This document shows positions 45,026 to 55,001 of a stretch of DNA of 64,000 nt, one piece after another. The DNA lies in contig JALUXU010000058.1 in the NCBI GenBank assembly GCA_027013225.1, forward strand, positions 62,001 through 126,000. Direction: 5' to 3'. Under the pieces are notes generated by a model, which was not told where the DNA came from, did not search any database, and saw nothing but the letters and a program-made list of their open reading frames with translations. Source of the DNA: Acidihalobacter sp. Its GTDB lineage: Bacteria > Pseudomonadota > Gammaproteobacteria > DSM-5130 > Acidihalobacteraceae. How positions within the stretch are numbered: the first letter of the stretch is position 1; every line of letters begins with the position of its first letter. Both the position numbers and the translations under genes were made by a program.

Positions 45026-45209
45026 TCACAAGCCGCAGGACCACGTCATCTAACCGTGGCGGGGCGGGCGGTCTGCCCGGAAAAACGCCGTGAATACATC
45101 CCTGTAGGCTCGACGGCGGCCTCCTTGCCGCCTGTGTTTTCCGAGCAGACGCTCGCTCCACTTTTCAACGGCTTACGAATTTAAGATGGCAGGGCCCTGT
45201 CACAAGCCG
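45026..45209. mobile_element. MITE-like element copy 1 (element 45036-45199) with 10-bp flanking direct repeats tcacaagccg
   Basis: About 164-bp sequence near-identical to 55012-55173, imperfect terminal inverted repeats (cagg.cc..g.catct.a), flanked by tcacaagccg at 45026-45035 and 45200-45209. Confidence 0.85.
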
Positions 45210-45406
45210 GATTGCCAGTCATCTGGCTTCAATGCTTCATCTTGCGGACGCGATGGTCGTGCCAAGCTGAGCACTCCAAAGAAGTGGCGACTGGTCGGAA
45301 GAAAAACTCTGACCTGTAACCTGAGTTGCTGCAGGACATTGGCGGGTGGATACACTGCCATTAGACTAACACCAACGGCGGAAGCCACGATGAAGGAGAT
45401 ACGCGA

Positions 45407-46531
45407 ATGAACACGCACGCCAACCGCGAGACATTGATGGCCCTAGTGAATGGGTATACGATCCGAGGGCAGACTGACAAATCTTTCGATTGCCCTCAGG
45501 CGATGATGCTGGCCCGCGCCTTCGGTGATTTTCTGGCGCCCGGAGACGGCACGTTGGCCATCGGCCATGACATGCGCGCCTCTTCCGCCCCGCTGGCCGA
45601 AGCGGTCAGCCTGGGTTTGCGCTCGGGCGGCCATCATGTCACCCACATCGGCTCCTGTACCACGCCGGCGTTGGAGTGGTACATCGACGAGGAAGAACTC
45701 GATGGTGGTATTATGATTACCGCTGGCTGTCTGGCGGCCGAATACAACGGCCTGCGCTTTTACGGTCCGCGCGCCGATCCGGTCCGACCCGAACAGGTGG
45801 TCGAGGTGGGATGGATACAGAAACTGGATGCCTTGTTTCAAGCACCCTGCAATTCCACCTTGCGCTACGATCGTCCCTTACCTCACTATGCCGCATGGCT
45901 GCGCCAGCCATTGCGCGAAGTGAATGGGCAAGTAAAGCTCGCCATAGATGCCGCAAATGGCGGTGTGGCGGTCGAACTGGAAGAAGTGCTTGCTCATTTT
46001 CCCAACATGCTGGTGGAACGCATCGGTTTCTCCCCTGATCCTTCTCTTTCCCGTCGCCCTCTCGATCCTTTGTCGCCGCAGGCGCAGACCGAAACCAGCC
46101 AACGAGTCAAGGCGCGCGGATGCGCTCTGGGGGCGGTGCTGGATGTGGACGGCGACCGCCTGGCGGTCATCGACGAGCGCGGTCAGCCGGCCGATCCCTA
46201 TGCAATCGGCATCTTGTTGGCGGAAGAACGGGCAAAGAGCCGAACGAAACTGCAGGTGCTGCATGCCGAATCGGCACCGGCCTTCGTCGATGCCGCCCTT
46301 CACCGGCTTGGGGTGAAGGCGGAAAAGGCGCCGGGGACGGCATTAAGTTTGTGGCACCGGATTCACGACGTCGGCGCGGTGCTGTATTTCGATGATCGTG
46401 GCCACTACAGTTACAGCGACTTTCCCGGCAGCGCCAACGCCCTGTTGGCTTTGTTCCGCTTGATCAAGAGTCTGTCCAAAGTGGGCCAGCCTTTGTCCGA
46501 ACGCGTGGCCGCAGTGCAACAGGCCGATTGA
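45407..46531 (+). CDS. phosphohexomutase-like protein (PMM/PGM superfamily), canonical catalytic serine absent
   Basis: GGIMITAGCLAAEYNGLRFYG (canonical TASHNP loop altered), LDVDGDRLAVID metal loop retained; lacks domain 4. Confidence 0.8.
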   Translation: MNTHANRETLMALVNGYTIRGQTDKSFDCPQAMMLARAFGDFLAPGDGTLAIGHDMRASSAPLAEAVSLGLRSGGHHVTHIGSCTTPALEWYIDEEELDGGIMITAGCLAAEYNGLRFYGPRADPVRPEQVVEVGWIQKLDALFQAPCNSTLRYDRPLPHYAAWLRQPLREVNGQVKLAIDAANGGVAVELEEVLAHFPNMLVERIGFSPDPSLSRRPLDPLSPQAQTETSQRVKARGCALGAVLDVDGDRLAVIDERGQPADPYAIGILLAEERAKSRTKLQVLHAESAPAFVDAALHRLGVKAEKAPGTALSLWHRIHDVGAVLYFDDRGHYSYSDFPGSANALLALFRLIKSLSKVGQPLSERVAAVQQAD

Positions 46532-46533
46532 GC

Positions 46534-47100
46534 ATGCCGCGCTCGGGGCCATTTGAACGTCACGCTGTACGTTACGACAACTGGTTCGATCGCCATGCGG
46601 CCGCTTATCAGGCGGAATTGCTGGCCTGCCGCGCCTTGTTGCCCTGGGTGGGCCTGGGGCTTTCCATCGGCGTGGGCACGGGGCGGTTCGCCGCGCCTTT
46701 GGGCGTGGCCATCGGTCTTGACCCGGCGCGTGCCGTACTGGCCTATGCACAGCGCCGCGGTGTCTTGGTGGTTCAAGGCATCGCTGAGTCATTGCCTTTC
46801 GCCGATCATTGTTTCGATTATGCGCTGAGCGTCACCACCTTGTGTTTCGTCGATGATGTCGATGCCATGCTGCGGGAGGCGCGGCGCGTACTCAGGCCCG
46901 AAGGCGTGCTCGTGCTTGGCTTCATCGATCGCGACAGCGCGCTGGGGCAACACTATCTCGCCCACCAGCAGGAAAACGTGTTCTATCGCCAGGCGACTTT
47001 TTTCTCCGCAAGGGATGTCAAACATCGCCTGCGCGTGAATGGGTTTACCCCTCTTGACTGGATGCAAACCCTGTTTGCCCCCCCTGGAAAGTATCAATAA
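46534..47100 (+). CDS. class I SAM-dependent methyltransferase
   Basis: LSIGVGTGRFAAPLGVAIGLDPA, LREARRVLRPEGVLVLGFID. Confidence 0.9.
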   Translation: MPRSGPFERHAVRYDNWFDRHAAAYQAELLACRALLPWVGLGLSIGVGTGRFAAPLGVAIGLDPARAVLAYAQRRGVLVVQGIAESLPFADHCFDYALSVTTLCFVDDVDAMLREARRVLRPEGVLVLGFIDRDSALGQHYLAHQQENVFYRQATFFSARDVKHRLRVNGFTPLDWMQTLFAPPGKYQ

Positions 47101-47210
47101 GATCGAGCCAGCCCGTCGCGGCTATGGCCAAGGCGCTTTCGTCGTTGTCAGGGCGCTGTTGCAAAAGAAGCCGTATCGCTCCTCGGCATGAGCTTCGTGA
47201 CAGGCGGCGC

Positions 47211-48215
47211 TCACGGCGGTGAGAGCCGGTTTTCGCTCTCCCTTCCGGCGAGAAAAGCCGCCGCGTTGTGTACGGTGGTCTCGGCGATGGTCTGCAAGGC
47301 TTCACGGGTGAAGTAGGCCTGATGCGCGGTCACCAAGACGTTGGGGAAGGTGAGCAGGCGCTCGAACACATCATCCGGAATCACTTCGTCCGACAGGTTG
47401 CGGAAATACAGATCACCCTCTTCTTCATACACATCCAGCGCCACGCCGCCGAGATGGCGCGCCTTGAGCGCATCGATGAGCGCCCTGGCATCCACCAGCG
47501 CGCCGCGCGAGGTGTTGATGAGCATGGCCCCGTCCTTCATTTGCGACAGCGCTGCCGCGTCGATCAAATGCCGGGTATCCGGAGTCAGCGGCGCATGCAG
47601 GCTGAGGATGTCCGTCTCGACCAGCAAGTTCGGCAGGGCGACGTATTCCACACCGAGCGTTTCGAGTTCGGGGTTCCTGACGGGGTCGAAAGCCAGCAGG
47701 CGGCAGCCGAAGCCGTGCAGTATTTTCGCCAGAACCGAGCCGATCTTGCCGGTGCCGACGATGCCCACCGTCTTGCCGTGCATGTCGAAGCCGAGCAGGC
47801 CGTCGAGCAGGAAATTGCCTTCGCGCACCCGGTGCCAGGCGCGGTGAATCTTGCGGTTGAGAGACAGCATCAGGCCGACGGCGAATTCGGCTACCGAATG
47901 AGGCGAGTAACGGGTGACGCGCATCACCGTGAGGCCGAGTCTCGTCGCGGTCGCGAGATCGACGTTGTTGTAGCCGGTGCAGCGCAGCAGGACGAGCTTC
48001 ACTCCGGCGCCAGCGAGGGCCTCCAGCGTGGGCCGCGCCAGATCGTCGTTGACGAAGGCGCACACGGCCTCATGGCCCTTGGCCAGCACGGCGGTGGCCG
48101 GGTTGAGCGGCGCTTCGCAGAACTGCCAGTCCACGGCAGGCGCTTGCTTCGCCTTGGCGGCGGCCTCGAGGAATTCGCGGTCGTAGGGGCGGGTGCTGTA
48201 GACGAGTATATTCAT
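47211..48215 (-). CDS. ldhA: D-lactate / 2-hydroxyacid dehydrogenase
   Basis: MNILVYSTRPYDREFLEAA, VGIVGTGKIGSVLAKI, SLHAPLTPDTRHLI; resembles E. coli LdhA. Confidence 0.88.
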   Translation of the reverse strand: MNILVYSTRPYDREFLEAAAKAKQAPAVDWQFCEAPLNPATAVLAKGHEAVCAFVNDDLARPTLEALAGAGVKLVLLRCTGYNNVDLATATRLGLTVMRVTRYSPHSVAEFAVGLMLSLNRKIHRAWHRVREGNFLLDGLLGFDMHGKTVGIVGTGKIGSVLAKILHGFGCRLLAFDPVRNPELETLGVEYVALPNLLVETDILSLHAPLTPDTRHLIDAAALSQMKDGAMLINTSRGALVDARALIDALKARHLGGVALDVYEEEGDLYFRNLSDEVIPDDVFERLLTFPNVLVTAHQAYFTREALQTIAETTVHNAAAFLAGRESENRLSPP

Positions 48216-49186
48216 GGTTGGCTCTCCAGACAGGTTTCGTCGCGGCTCACTTCAATTTCCCGAAGCAAGGATTGCATTTGATTGTAGCCGAACAATTGCG
48301 TACCGGGCTGGGCGGCGGTGCCGCTGCCGCAGGCCAGCCCCAGGCGCAACGCCTCGGCAGGGCTCTCGCCGCGGGCCAGGGCGGCGACGATGCCCGCCAG
48401 CATGGAATCGCCCGCGCCCACGGTTGACTTGACTTCGACCTTGGGTGCGGCTGCGTGGTAGCTGTGCTTGTCGTCCACCAACAGCGCCCCTTCGCCGCCC
48501 ATGGACACGCACACATAGTCGATGCCGCGCGCCTGCAATTCGCACGCGGCGCGGCGCACGTCCTCAAATTCGGGCAGTGGGTGGCCCACGAGTTGCTCCA
48601 ATTCATAGCGATTGGGCTTGATCAGAAAGGGGTGGGCGTCGATGGCATGGGCCAGCATGGGGCCGGGCGCGTCGATCACCGGATGCGCGGCCTGCAAACG
48701 CAGTTCGCGCGCGACATCGGCATAGAAGTCCTGGCCGACACCCGGACAGAGCGATCCGGTCAGCACGGCATAGCCGCTGCCGGCAAGTCCGAGCACTTCG
48801 TCCACCAGATCCTGCAAGGCCAGCTTGCTGAGCGGCGGGCCGATGCCGCTGATCTCGAACTGGGCGCGCGGCTCCTGTTGCTGCAAGGTGACATTGATGC
48901 GCGTCTCGCCCTCGATACGCTGGCAATGCGGATGATCCAGCTCGTGGGCCACCAGCCGCTCCAGCAATTCGCCGATTTCGCCGGCGACTACGCAGCAGGC
49001 ATGGGCCGGCACATGCAGGCGTTTGAGTGCGCGCGCGACATTGATGCCATTGCCGCCGGGGTCGTAACGGGTGGCGGTGGCATGGACTTTCTGATCCTCG
49101 ATAAGATGTGGGATATCATAGCTCACATCCACGCACGGGTTGAGCGTCAGGGTCACGATGGGTGGGAGAGATGGGGATGTCGTCAT
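48212..49186 (-). CDS. PfkB-family sugar kinase (1-/6-phosphofructokinase-like)
   Basis: TLTLNPCVDVSYDIPHL, GGNGINVARAL, VGAGDSMLAGIVAAL. Confidence 0.9.
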   Translation of the reverse strand: MTTSPSLPPIVTLTLNPCVDVSYDIPHLIEDQKVHATATRYDPGGNGINVARALKRLHVPAHACCVVAGEIGELLERLVAHELDHPHCQRIEGETRINVTLQQQEPRAQFEISGIGPPLSKLALQDLVDEVLGLAGSGYAVLTGSLCPGVGQDFYADVARELRLQAAHPVIDAPGPMLAHAIDAHPFLIKPNRYELEQLVGHPLPEFEDVRRAACELQARGIDYVCVSMGGEGALLVDDKHSYHAAAPKVEVKSTVGAGDSMLAGIVAALARGESPAEALRLGLACGSGTAAQPGTQLFGYNQMQSLLREIEVSRDETCLESQP

Positions 49187-49363
49187 GGCTGTTATCTCTA
49201 GGTTGAAAGCGCATGTGGAAAATTGTGAGCAGAAGCGATTCGGAATAGACTACTAATAGCCCATGGCCTATACACGGCCCATTTCCATGCTGCTGCCCGC
49301 CGTATTTGGGCTATATCGGCAAGCAGGGCGGCGGCACTGTAAACACTTGGAAGGAGTCCGATC

Positions 49364-49738
49364 ATGTCAGAACAAGCCCCTGATCTCGTCATCATTCTCA
49401 TTACCGGAAAGGAAAATCCCAAGCGCCTGCCGTCGGCGTTCTTTCTGGCCTCCACCGCCGCTGCCATGGAGCAGGACGTGGTGATGTATTTCACCGGACC
49501 CGCCACCGAGCTGCTCAAGGCCGGTGAGGCGGAAAAGATCTTTCCTCTCGAAGGCGGAAAGAACGTCAAGCAGTTCATGGAACTCGCCCTGGAAAACGGC
49601 GTGCGCATGATCGGCTGCCAGCAGTCACTGGATCTCAACGGCATGAGCAAGGACGATCTTGGCATGGATTTGCCCCTGCTCAACCCGAGCAATGCGCTGC
49701 CGACATTGGGCGCGGCGGGCAAGGTGCTCACCTGGTAA
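49364..49738 (+). CDS. DsrE/DsrF-like family protein
   Basis: Small DsrE fold pattern, MIGCQQSLDLNGMSKDDL. Confidence 0.75.
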   Translation: MSEQAPDLVIILITGKENPKRLPSAFFLASTAAAMEQDVVMYFTGPATELLKAGEAEKIFPLEGGKNVKQFMELALENGVRMIGCQQSLDLNGMSKDDLGMDLPLLNPSNALPTLGAAGKVLTW

Positions 49739-49756
49739 CAAGGTCATTACTCATGG

Positions 49757-49791
49757 CGCGGCGCACCCCATGCGTGCGCCGCGTTGTTTTT
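49757..49791 (+). terminator. Rho-independent terminator
   Basis: cgcggcgcac-cccatgc-gtgcgccgcg followed by ttgttttt. Confidence 0.85.
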
Positions 49792-51884
49792 CAATGCTCA
49801 TCCGCGGCGAGCAGGATCGCGCTGCTGCGACCTTCGCAGCGATAGTTGCCCTTCACCTCGCGAGGCACTGTGGCAGCATCGATCACGGCTGCAGAGGGTT
49901 CTTCAAAAGTATCGACAAGCACGCTCCAGCGGCGGGCGCCCTCTCCGGGAAGCGCGAAATCCACTCGTTCGCACCCGGCATTGAACAGTAGGCACAGATC
50001 ACCGGTGGAGGCCAAGATATAAACGCCCAGGCGGCGGGCGGTAGGCTCATTCCATTCAGGCTGTTCGCCATCGGGAGCGAAGAAGCGTATGTCTTGCTCG
50101 CTGTACCAGGCATCCCGCGACAGCACGGGATGCGCCCGTCGCAGAGCGATAAGCGCCTTGACGAAGCGGTGTAGTTCCCGGTTTTTTTCCAATAATGACC
50201 AGTCGTACCAGCTGATTTCATTGTCCTGGCACCACGCATTGTTGTTGCCCTGTTGGGTGCGGCGGAATTCATCGCCGCCTAGCATCATGGGCACACCGCG
50301 CGAGACCAGCAGGGTCACGAAGAAATTTTTTATCTGCCTGAGACGCAATGCATCCAGGTCTGGATCGTCGCTGGGGCCTTCCACGCCATAATTGTCGCTG
50401 TAGTTGGCATTCTCGCCATCCTGGTTGTTTTCACCATTGGCTTCGTTGTGCTTGTGCGCATAACTGACCAGATCGTTGAGGGTGAAACCATCGTGGCAGG
50501 TGACGAAATTGATGCTCGACGACGGGCTCTTTCCCGTTGGGCGGTACAGATCCGAGCTGCCGCAAAGGCGGGTGGCGAAGTCACCCATCAGGCCGTCGTC
50601 GCCGCGCCAGAAACGGCGTATATCGTCGCGAAAGCGGCCGTTCCATTCGGCCCAGCGGGTATTGGAAAAGCGCCCCACCTGATAGGCGCCCGCGGCGTCC
50701 CAGGCCTCGGCGATTAGTTTGGTGCCGCGCAGCACCGGATCGGCGGCAATGCGTGCTGGCAGGGGCGCATCCTCGGGCAAGGTGCCTTCCTGACTGCGCG
50801 CCAGTACCGAGGCCAGATCGAAGCGGAATCCGTCCACCCGCAGCTCGCACACCCAATGCCGCAGCGCTTCGATGATGAAGTCCTGCACGGCAGGATGGCT
50901 GGCGTTGATGCTGTTGCCAGTGCCGGAAAAATTGCGATAGTGTTCGCGCTCGGGCTCGAGCAGGTAGTACACGGTGTTGTCCAGCCCACGCAGGTGCAAG
51001 GTGGGGCCAGACTCATCGCTTTCTGCGCTGTGATTGAATACCACGTCGAGAATGATCTCGATGCCGTGGCCGTGAGCCGCCTCCACCAGTTCCCGGAAAG
51101 CCTCTATGGGGTCATCGTCGCAGGCATAGTTCGCCTTGGGCGCGAACCAGGCGACGGGGTCGTAGCCCCAATAGTTGCGCAGATGCTCGCCGGTTTCGGG
51201 ATGGCGCACCTGCGTGCCCCATTCATTGAACTCGAACACGGGCAGCAGCTCGATCGCGGTCACTCCCAGGTCGGCCAGGTAGGGCAGCTTTTCGATCACG
51301 CCGCGGTAGGTGCCAGGATGGTCCACCCCGGAGGAAGGATGAATGGTCAGGCCGCGCACATGGGTTTCGTAGATTACCGTTTCGTTCCAGGGTCGGCGGG
51401 GAAACGGCGCCACTTTCCTTGGCGTGCGACGGGCGGCGACTATGGATTTGGCCATTTGCCCAGCATCGTCCCTGGAGTCCGGGCGTCCTGTGTCCCGCCC
51501 TTCGGCATCCACTTCATAACCGTGGGCGGGTTCGAAATCCCAACGCGGCGGCGAAACCACCCAGCGGGCGCAGGGATCAAGCAGCAGTTTGTGGCGATTG
51601 AAACGCAACCCCTCTTCAGGGCGGTAGGGACCGTCGGCGCGAAAACCGTAAAGTTGCCCCGCCTTAAGGCCTGGAATCCAGATATGCCAAACGTCGCCGG
51701 TGCGATGCTGGGCGGGATCGAGTTCGTATGCCTTGCTTGGGTGAGCGTCCTCGACATGGTCATAGAGCTCCACCCACATACGCTCGGCGTGTCGGCTGTA
51801 AACGGCGAAGTTGACGCCGGTTTCTTCCACCTGTGCACCGAGTGGATAAGGGAAGCCGGCGTGTGGTGTGTCAGTGTTGTTCAT
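49791..51884 (-). CDS. glgX: glycogen debranching enzyme
   Basis: FPYPLGAQVEETGVNFAVYSRHAERM, VFNHSAESDESGPT, VDGFRFDLASVL. Confidence 0.93.
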   Translation of the reverse strand: MNNTDTPHAGFPYPLGAQVEETGVNFAVYSRHAERMWVELYDHVEDAHPSKAYELDPAQHRTGDVWHIWIPGLKAGQLYGFRADGPYRPEEGLRFNRHKLLLDPCARWVVSPPRWDFEPAHGYEVDAEGRDTGRPDSRDDAGQMAKSIVAARRTPRKVAPFPRRPWNETVIYETHVRGLTIHPSSGVDHPGTYRGVIEKLPYLADLGVTAIELLPVFEFNEWGTQVRHPETGEHLRNYWGYDPVAWFAPKANYACDDDPIEAFRELVEAAHGHGIEIILDVVFNHSAESDESGPTLHLRGLDNTVYYLLEPEREHYRNFSGTGNSINASHPAVQDFIIEALRHWVCELRVDGFRFDLASVLARSQEGTLPEDAPLPARIAADPVLRGTKLIAEAWDAAGAYQVGRFSNTRWAEWNGRFRDDIRRFWRGDDGLMGDFATRLCGSSDLYRPTGKSPSSSINFVTCHDGFTLNDLVSYAHKHNEANGENNQDGENANYSDNYGVEGPSDDPDLDALRLRQIKNFFVTLLVSRGVPMMLGGDEFRRTQQGNNNAWCQDNEISWYDWSLLEKNRELHRFVKALIALRRAHPVLSRDAWYSEQDIRFFAPDGEQPEWNEPTARRLGVYILASTGDLCLLFNAGCERVDFALPGEGARRWSVLVDTFEEPSAAVIDAATVPREVKGNYRCEGRSSAILLAADEH

Positions 51885-52255
51885 ATCAATATCTCTCGCA
51901 CGATATAGGCGACTAGAAACAGGCCCATGAGGGCGACCGCGCCACCCAGGGCGAGGTTGAGCCAGGTGCCGCTGTAGATCAAATGATCCTCGCTGTCGAT
52001 CAGGCGGCGGTTGCGGATGAAGTTCCAGGTGGACAGGGCCACCAGGATCAGGCCGGTGAGTATCATCACCAGGCCGGCGCCTTCGGCACGCAAGCCGGGG
52101 GATTTGATGTGCACCGAGGTGGCGAGACTGATGTAGCGCAGGAAAAGATCGAATTTTTCGATCACGAAACCGAACGCCATCAGCGCGATGGCGGTACGTA
52201 TCCACGCGAGATAGGTTCGCTCGTTGGCGGCGTGGTCACGGAAATTTTCGATCAT
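51881..52255 (-). CDS. DUF202 (YidH-like) membrane protein
   Basis: NERTYLAWIRTAIALMAFGFVIEKFDLFL. Confidence 0.9.
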   Translation of the reverse strand: MIENFRDHAANERTYLAWIRTAIALMAFGFVIEKFDLFLRYISLATSVHIKSPGLRAEGAGLVMILTGLILVALSTWNFIRNRRLIDSEDHLIYSGTWLNLALGGAVALMGLFLVAYIVREILI

Positions 52256-52737
52256 TCGCGGGGTTCATCGTCAGCAGCAGGAGCGGCGGCGGGTATGGCC
52301 AACAAGGGCAGAGTCAGGCCGTGGAGCAGAGATTCGGTGGTACTTCCGGAGAGCCAGCGTGACAAGCCGTGGTGCCCATGCGTGCCGAGCACCAGCAGGT
52401 CAGCACCCCAGCGCATCGCTGCCTCCCGGATGTGTTGGGCCACTTGGCCATCCGGCGCTTCGATGAGTTCGTACTCCGGCTCAAGACCGGCTTTTTTGGT
52501 CAGATTGACTGCTTCGTCCAGCACATGCTCGGCGCCGCTCTTCAGGTTGGCGTCCAGGGTTTGGGGATCGATCCAGCCGAGTTCGGCGCCGCCAAAGGCT
52601 TCGCTGGCTTCGTCGACCACAGTGATGATTTTGAGGGCCGCGCTTTGATCCAGCGCAAGGTCGATAGCCGCGCGCAGGCCGGCGTGCGCGGCCAGACTGT
52701 CGTCGATGGGAACGAGGATGCGTTGGTAAATGCTCAT
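52252..52737 (-). CDS. universal stress protein
   Basis: RILVPIDDSLAAHAGLRAAIDLA, LLVLGTHGHHGLSRWLSGSTTESLL. Confidence 0.95.
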   Translation of the reverse strand: MSIYQRILVPIDDSLAAHAGLRAAIDLALDQSAALKIITVVDEASEAFGGAELGWIDPQTLDANLKSGAEHVLDEAVNLTKKAGLEPEYELIEAPDGQVAQHIREAAMRWGADLLVLGTHGHHGLSRWLSGSTTESLLHGLTLPLLAIPAAAPAADDEPRE

Positions 52738-52761
52738 ATGTGTGTCCTTCCTGTCATTCGC

Positions 52762-53547
52762 TCATGGATAGGTGCCGTGTGGACGGTGGTCCACGTCGTG
52801 ATGCAGGGGGCGGCCCGCAATCTCATGCAGGCCCAGCAAGAACAGCAGCGCGGCGAAGATCCAGCGCAGCATTTTCTCCGGCATGTGTACCGCGAGCAGA
52901 CCACCGATCACAGTGCCGATGATGATGCCAATCGCCAGCCAGGGCAAGGCCCGCCACCGCACCGTGCCTTCCCGCCAGTCTTCGGCCACCCCGCTGGCGA
53001 TCGCCGGCAGGCGGGAGACCAGAGAGGATCCCTGCGCCAGTTGTTGTGGCATGTTCATCCCCATCACGAACAAGGGTGCCAGCACCGGTCCGCCGCTGAT
53101 GCCAACTACGCCGGCGATGATTCCCGCCACTATACCCACAAGAATCAGCCAGGGAACCGGCCAAGCCGAGGCAAAACCGGCATGTGCCGAATGTTTGAAG
53201 ATCAGCGCGGCAGCGCCCAGCAGCACGATGACGCCGAAAAACCGCCGTAAGCTGAGCTGCGGCCAGCCGGCGCTCAAGCGCGCCGCGATAGGCGCGCAGA
53301 TCATCGCGGGAATGCCCGTCCACAGCACGGTATCCCAGTTTACGCTGCCATGCAGTCCATAGGTAAGCGCACCGGTAATGGCGGTGAAAAACGCCGCCGC
53401 CATGGCGGTGCCGCGCGCTTCGAGCTGGCTCATGCCCACCCATTCGGTGAGCAGCGGGATCAAGAGCGTGCCGCCGCCCAGGCTGGCCAGCCCGCCGCCG
53501 AAACCGGTGATCAATCCGCTCACCAGGAGCCGCGGCGCGCGTTTCAC
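52762..53547 (-). CDS. TauE/SafE-family membrane transporter
   Basis: GFGGGLASLGGGTLLIPLL, GIVAGIIAGVVGISGGPVLAPLFV. Confidence 0.92.
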   Translation of the reverse strand: MKRAPRLLVSGLITGFGGGLASLGGGTLLIPLLTEWVGMSQLEARGTAMAAAFFTAITGALTYGLHGSVNWDTVLWTGIPAMICAPIAARLSAGWPQLSLRRFFGVIVLLGAAALIFKHSAHAGFASAWPVPWLILVGIVAGIIAGVVGISGGPVLAPLFVMGMNMPQQLAQGSSLVSRLPAIASGVAEDWREGTVRWRALPWLAIGIIIGTVIGGLLAVHMPEKMLRWIFAALLFLLGLHEIAGRPLHHDVDHRPHGTYP

Positions 53548-54917
53548 AGGGTGATTTCCGCATCTTTTTCCGGCATGCTCACTTCGGTGTCATGCAGGTG
53601 TTGGGCGAAGCTGCGCATGGCCTTTTCCTCGCCATGCACGAGAATGGTCTTCGCCGGCGAAAGGGCCTGATGCCAGGCGAGCAGTTCATTGCGATCGGCA
53701 TGGGCGGAAAAGCCGTTGATGGTATAGAGACGGGCGCGCACGGGAATTTGGTCACCGAACAGTTTCACCGTCTTCGCGCCGTCGATGATAATCCGCGCCA
53801 GCGTGCCGGGGGCCGCATAACCCACGAAAATTACACTGGAATCATTGCGCCACAGATTATGCCGCAGGTGATGGCGCACCCGTCCGCCGGTACACATGCC
53901 GGAGCCCGCCATGATCACCGCGCCTCCGGCGAGCTGGTTGAGGGCGATGGAATCCGCAGTTTGGCGAGTGAACTTCAAGCCGGGGAGAGCGAATGGATCC
54001 TTGCCGCCATCGAACAGGGCGAGAGTCTCGGCGTCGTAACATTCGGGATGATGGCGAAAGATTTCTGTGGCCGAGATCGCCATGGGAGAATCGAGGAACA
54101 CCGGCAGGTGCCGGGGCAAGATCTTTTTTTCCACGCCTTCGCGCAGGTAAAAAAGAATTTCCTGGGCGCGTTCCAGCGCGAAGGTGGGGATGATGACATT
54201 GCCGCCGCGTTCAAGAGTGTCGTTGACGGCGCCATAGAGTTCATCTATTGAGGGCCCCAATGGTTTATGAAGGCGATCGCCATAGGTGGTTTCCATTACC
54301 ACCGCATCGGCGCGCGGCGGGATCTGAGGATCGCGCAGAATGGGGCGCCCGCTGTTGCCCAGGTCTCCCGAGAAGATCACTGAAGCGCCATCTTTTTCTT
54401 CGATGCGGATGCTGGCCGAGCCGAGGATGTGGCCGGCGTCATGGAAAGTGGCCGTAAGGCCCGGAGAAAGTTCCAGGGTTTTGCCATATTCCGCACTGCG
54501 ACCAAAATAGTCCATCGCATTGAGGGCGTCCAGAGTAGTATACAGCGGTTCGCGCGGCGTCTTGCCATGACGTAGGGCGTGGCGCAAGTGACGTTCGTTT
54601 TCCTCTTCCTGTAGGTGCGCGGAATCCAGCATGACCACGCGGGCTAGTTCGCGGGTGGCTGAGGTGGTGATGATTTCCCCACTGAAGTCGCGTTTGACCA
54701 GAAGCGGAATACGGCCACAATGGTCGAGGTGGGCGTGAGTCAAAAGCAGGATATCGATGGTCTTGGGATCAAAACCGAAGTCTTCGCTATTTTCTTCGTC
54801 GAGTTCGCGGCCGCCCTGATACATGCCGCAGTCGATGAGAATGCGTTTGCCTGCGGCTTCGAGAAGGTGGCAAGAACCGGTTACATTGCGGTCGGCGCCG
54901 TGGAAGGAAATTTTCAT
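53544..54917 (-). CDS. beta-CASP metallo-beta-lactamase-fold RNA hydrolase-like protein
   Basis: GADRNVTGSCHLLE, LTHAHLDHCGRIP, MAGSGMCTGGRVRHHL, FSAHADRNELLAW. Confidence 0.93.
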   Translation of the reverse strand: MKISFHGADRNVTGSCHLLEAAGKRILIDCGMYQGGRELDEENSEDFGFDPKTIDILLLTHAHLDHCGRIPLLVKRDFSGEIITTSATRELARVVMLDSAHLQEEENERHLRHALRHGKTPREPLYTTLDALNAMDYFGRSAEYGKTLELSPGLTATFHDAGHILGSASIRIEEKDGASVIFSGDLGNSGRPILRDPQIPPRADAVVMETTYGDRLHKPLGPSIDELYGAVNDTLERGGNVIIPTFALERAQEILFYLREGVEKKILPRHLPVFLDSPMAISATEIFRHHPECYDAETLALFDGGKDPFALPGLKFTRQTADSIALNQLAGGAVIMAGSGMCTGGRVRHHLRHNLWRNDSSVIFVGYAAPGTLARIIIDGAKTVKLFGDQIPVRARLYTINGFSAHADRNELLAWHQALSPAKTILVHGEEKAMRSFAQHLHDTEVSMPEKDAEITL

Positions 54918-55001
54918 GGTCGTTCTCCTTTTGCAGTTGTGTTGTTTTCAAGGAAGCTTCATTTCTTCAAACCACGCGTGCCGGAAAGTCAACGTCAGCC
55001 C

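Noticed and set aside
47268-48281. 337-aa plus-strand ORF opposite ldhA
   Set aside because: Shadow ORF; the minus strand encodes a well-conserved D-2-hydroxyacid dehydrogenase.
50856-51908. 350-aa plus-strand ORF opposite glgX
   Set aside because: Antisense shadow of GlgX with no recognisable motif.
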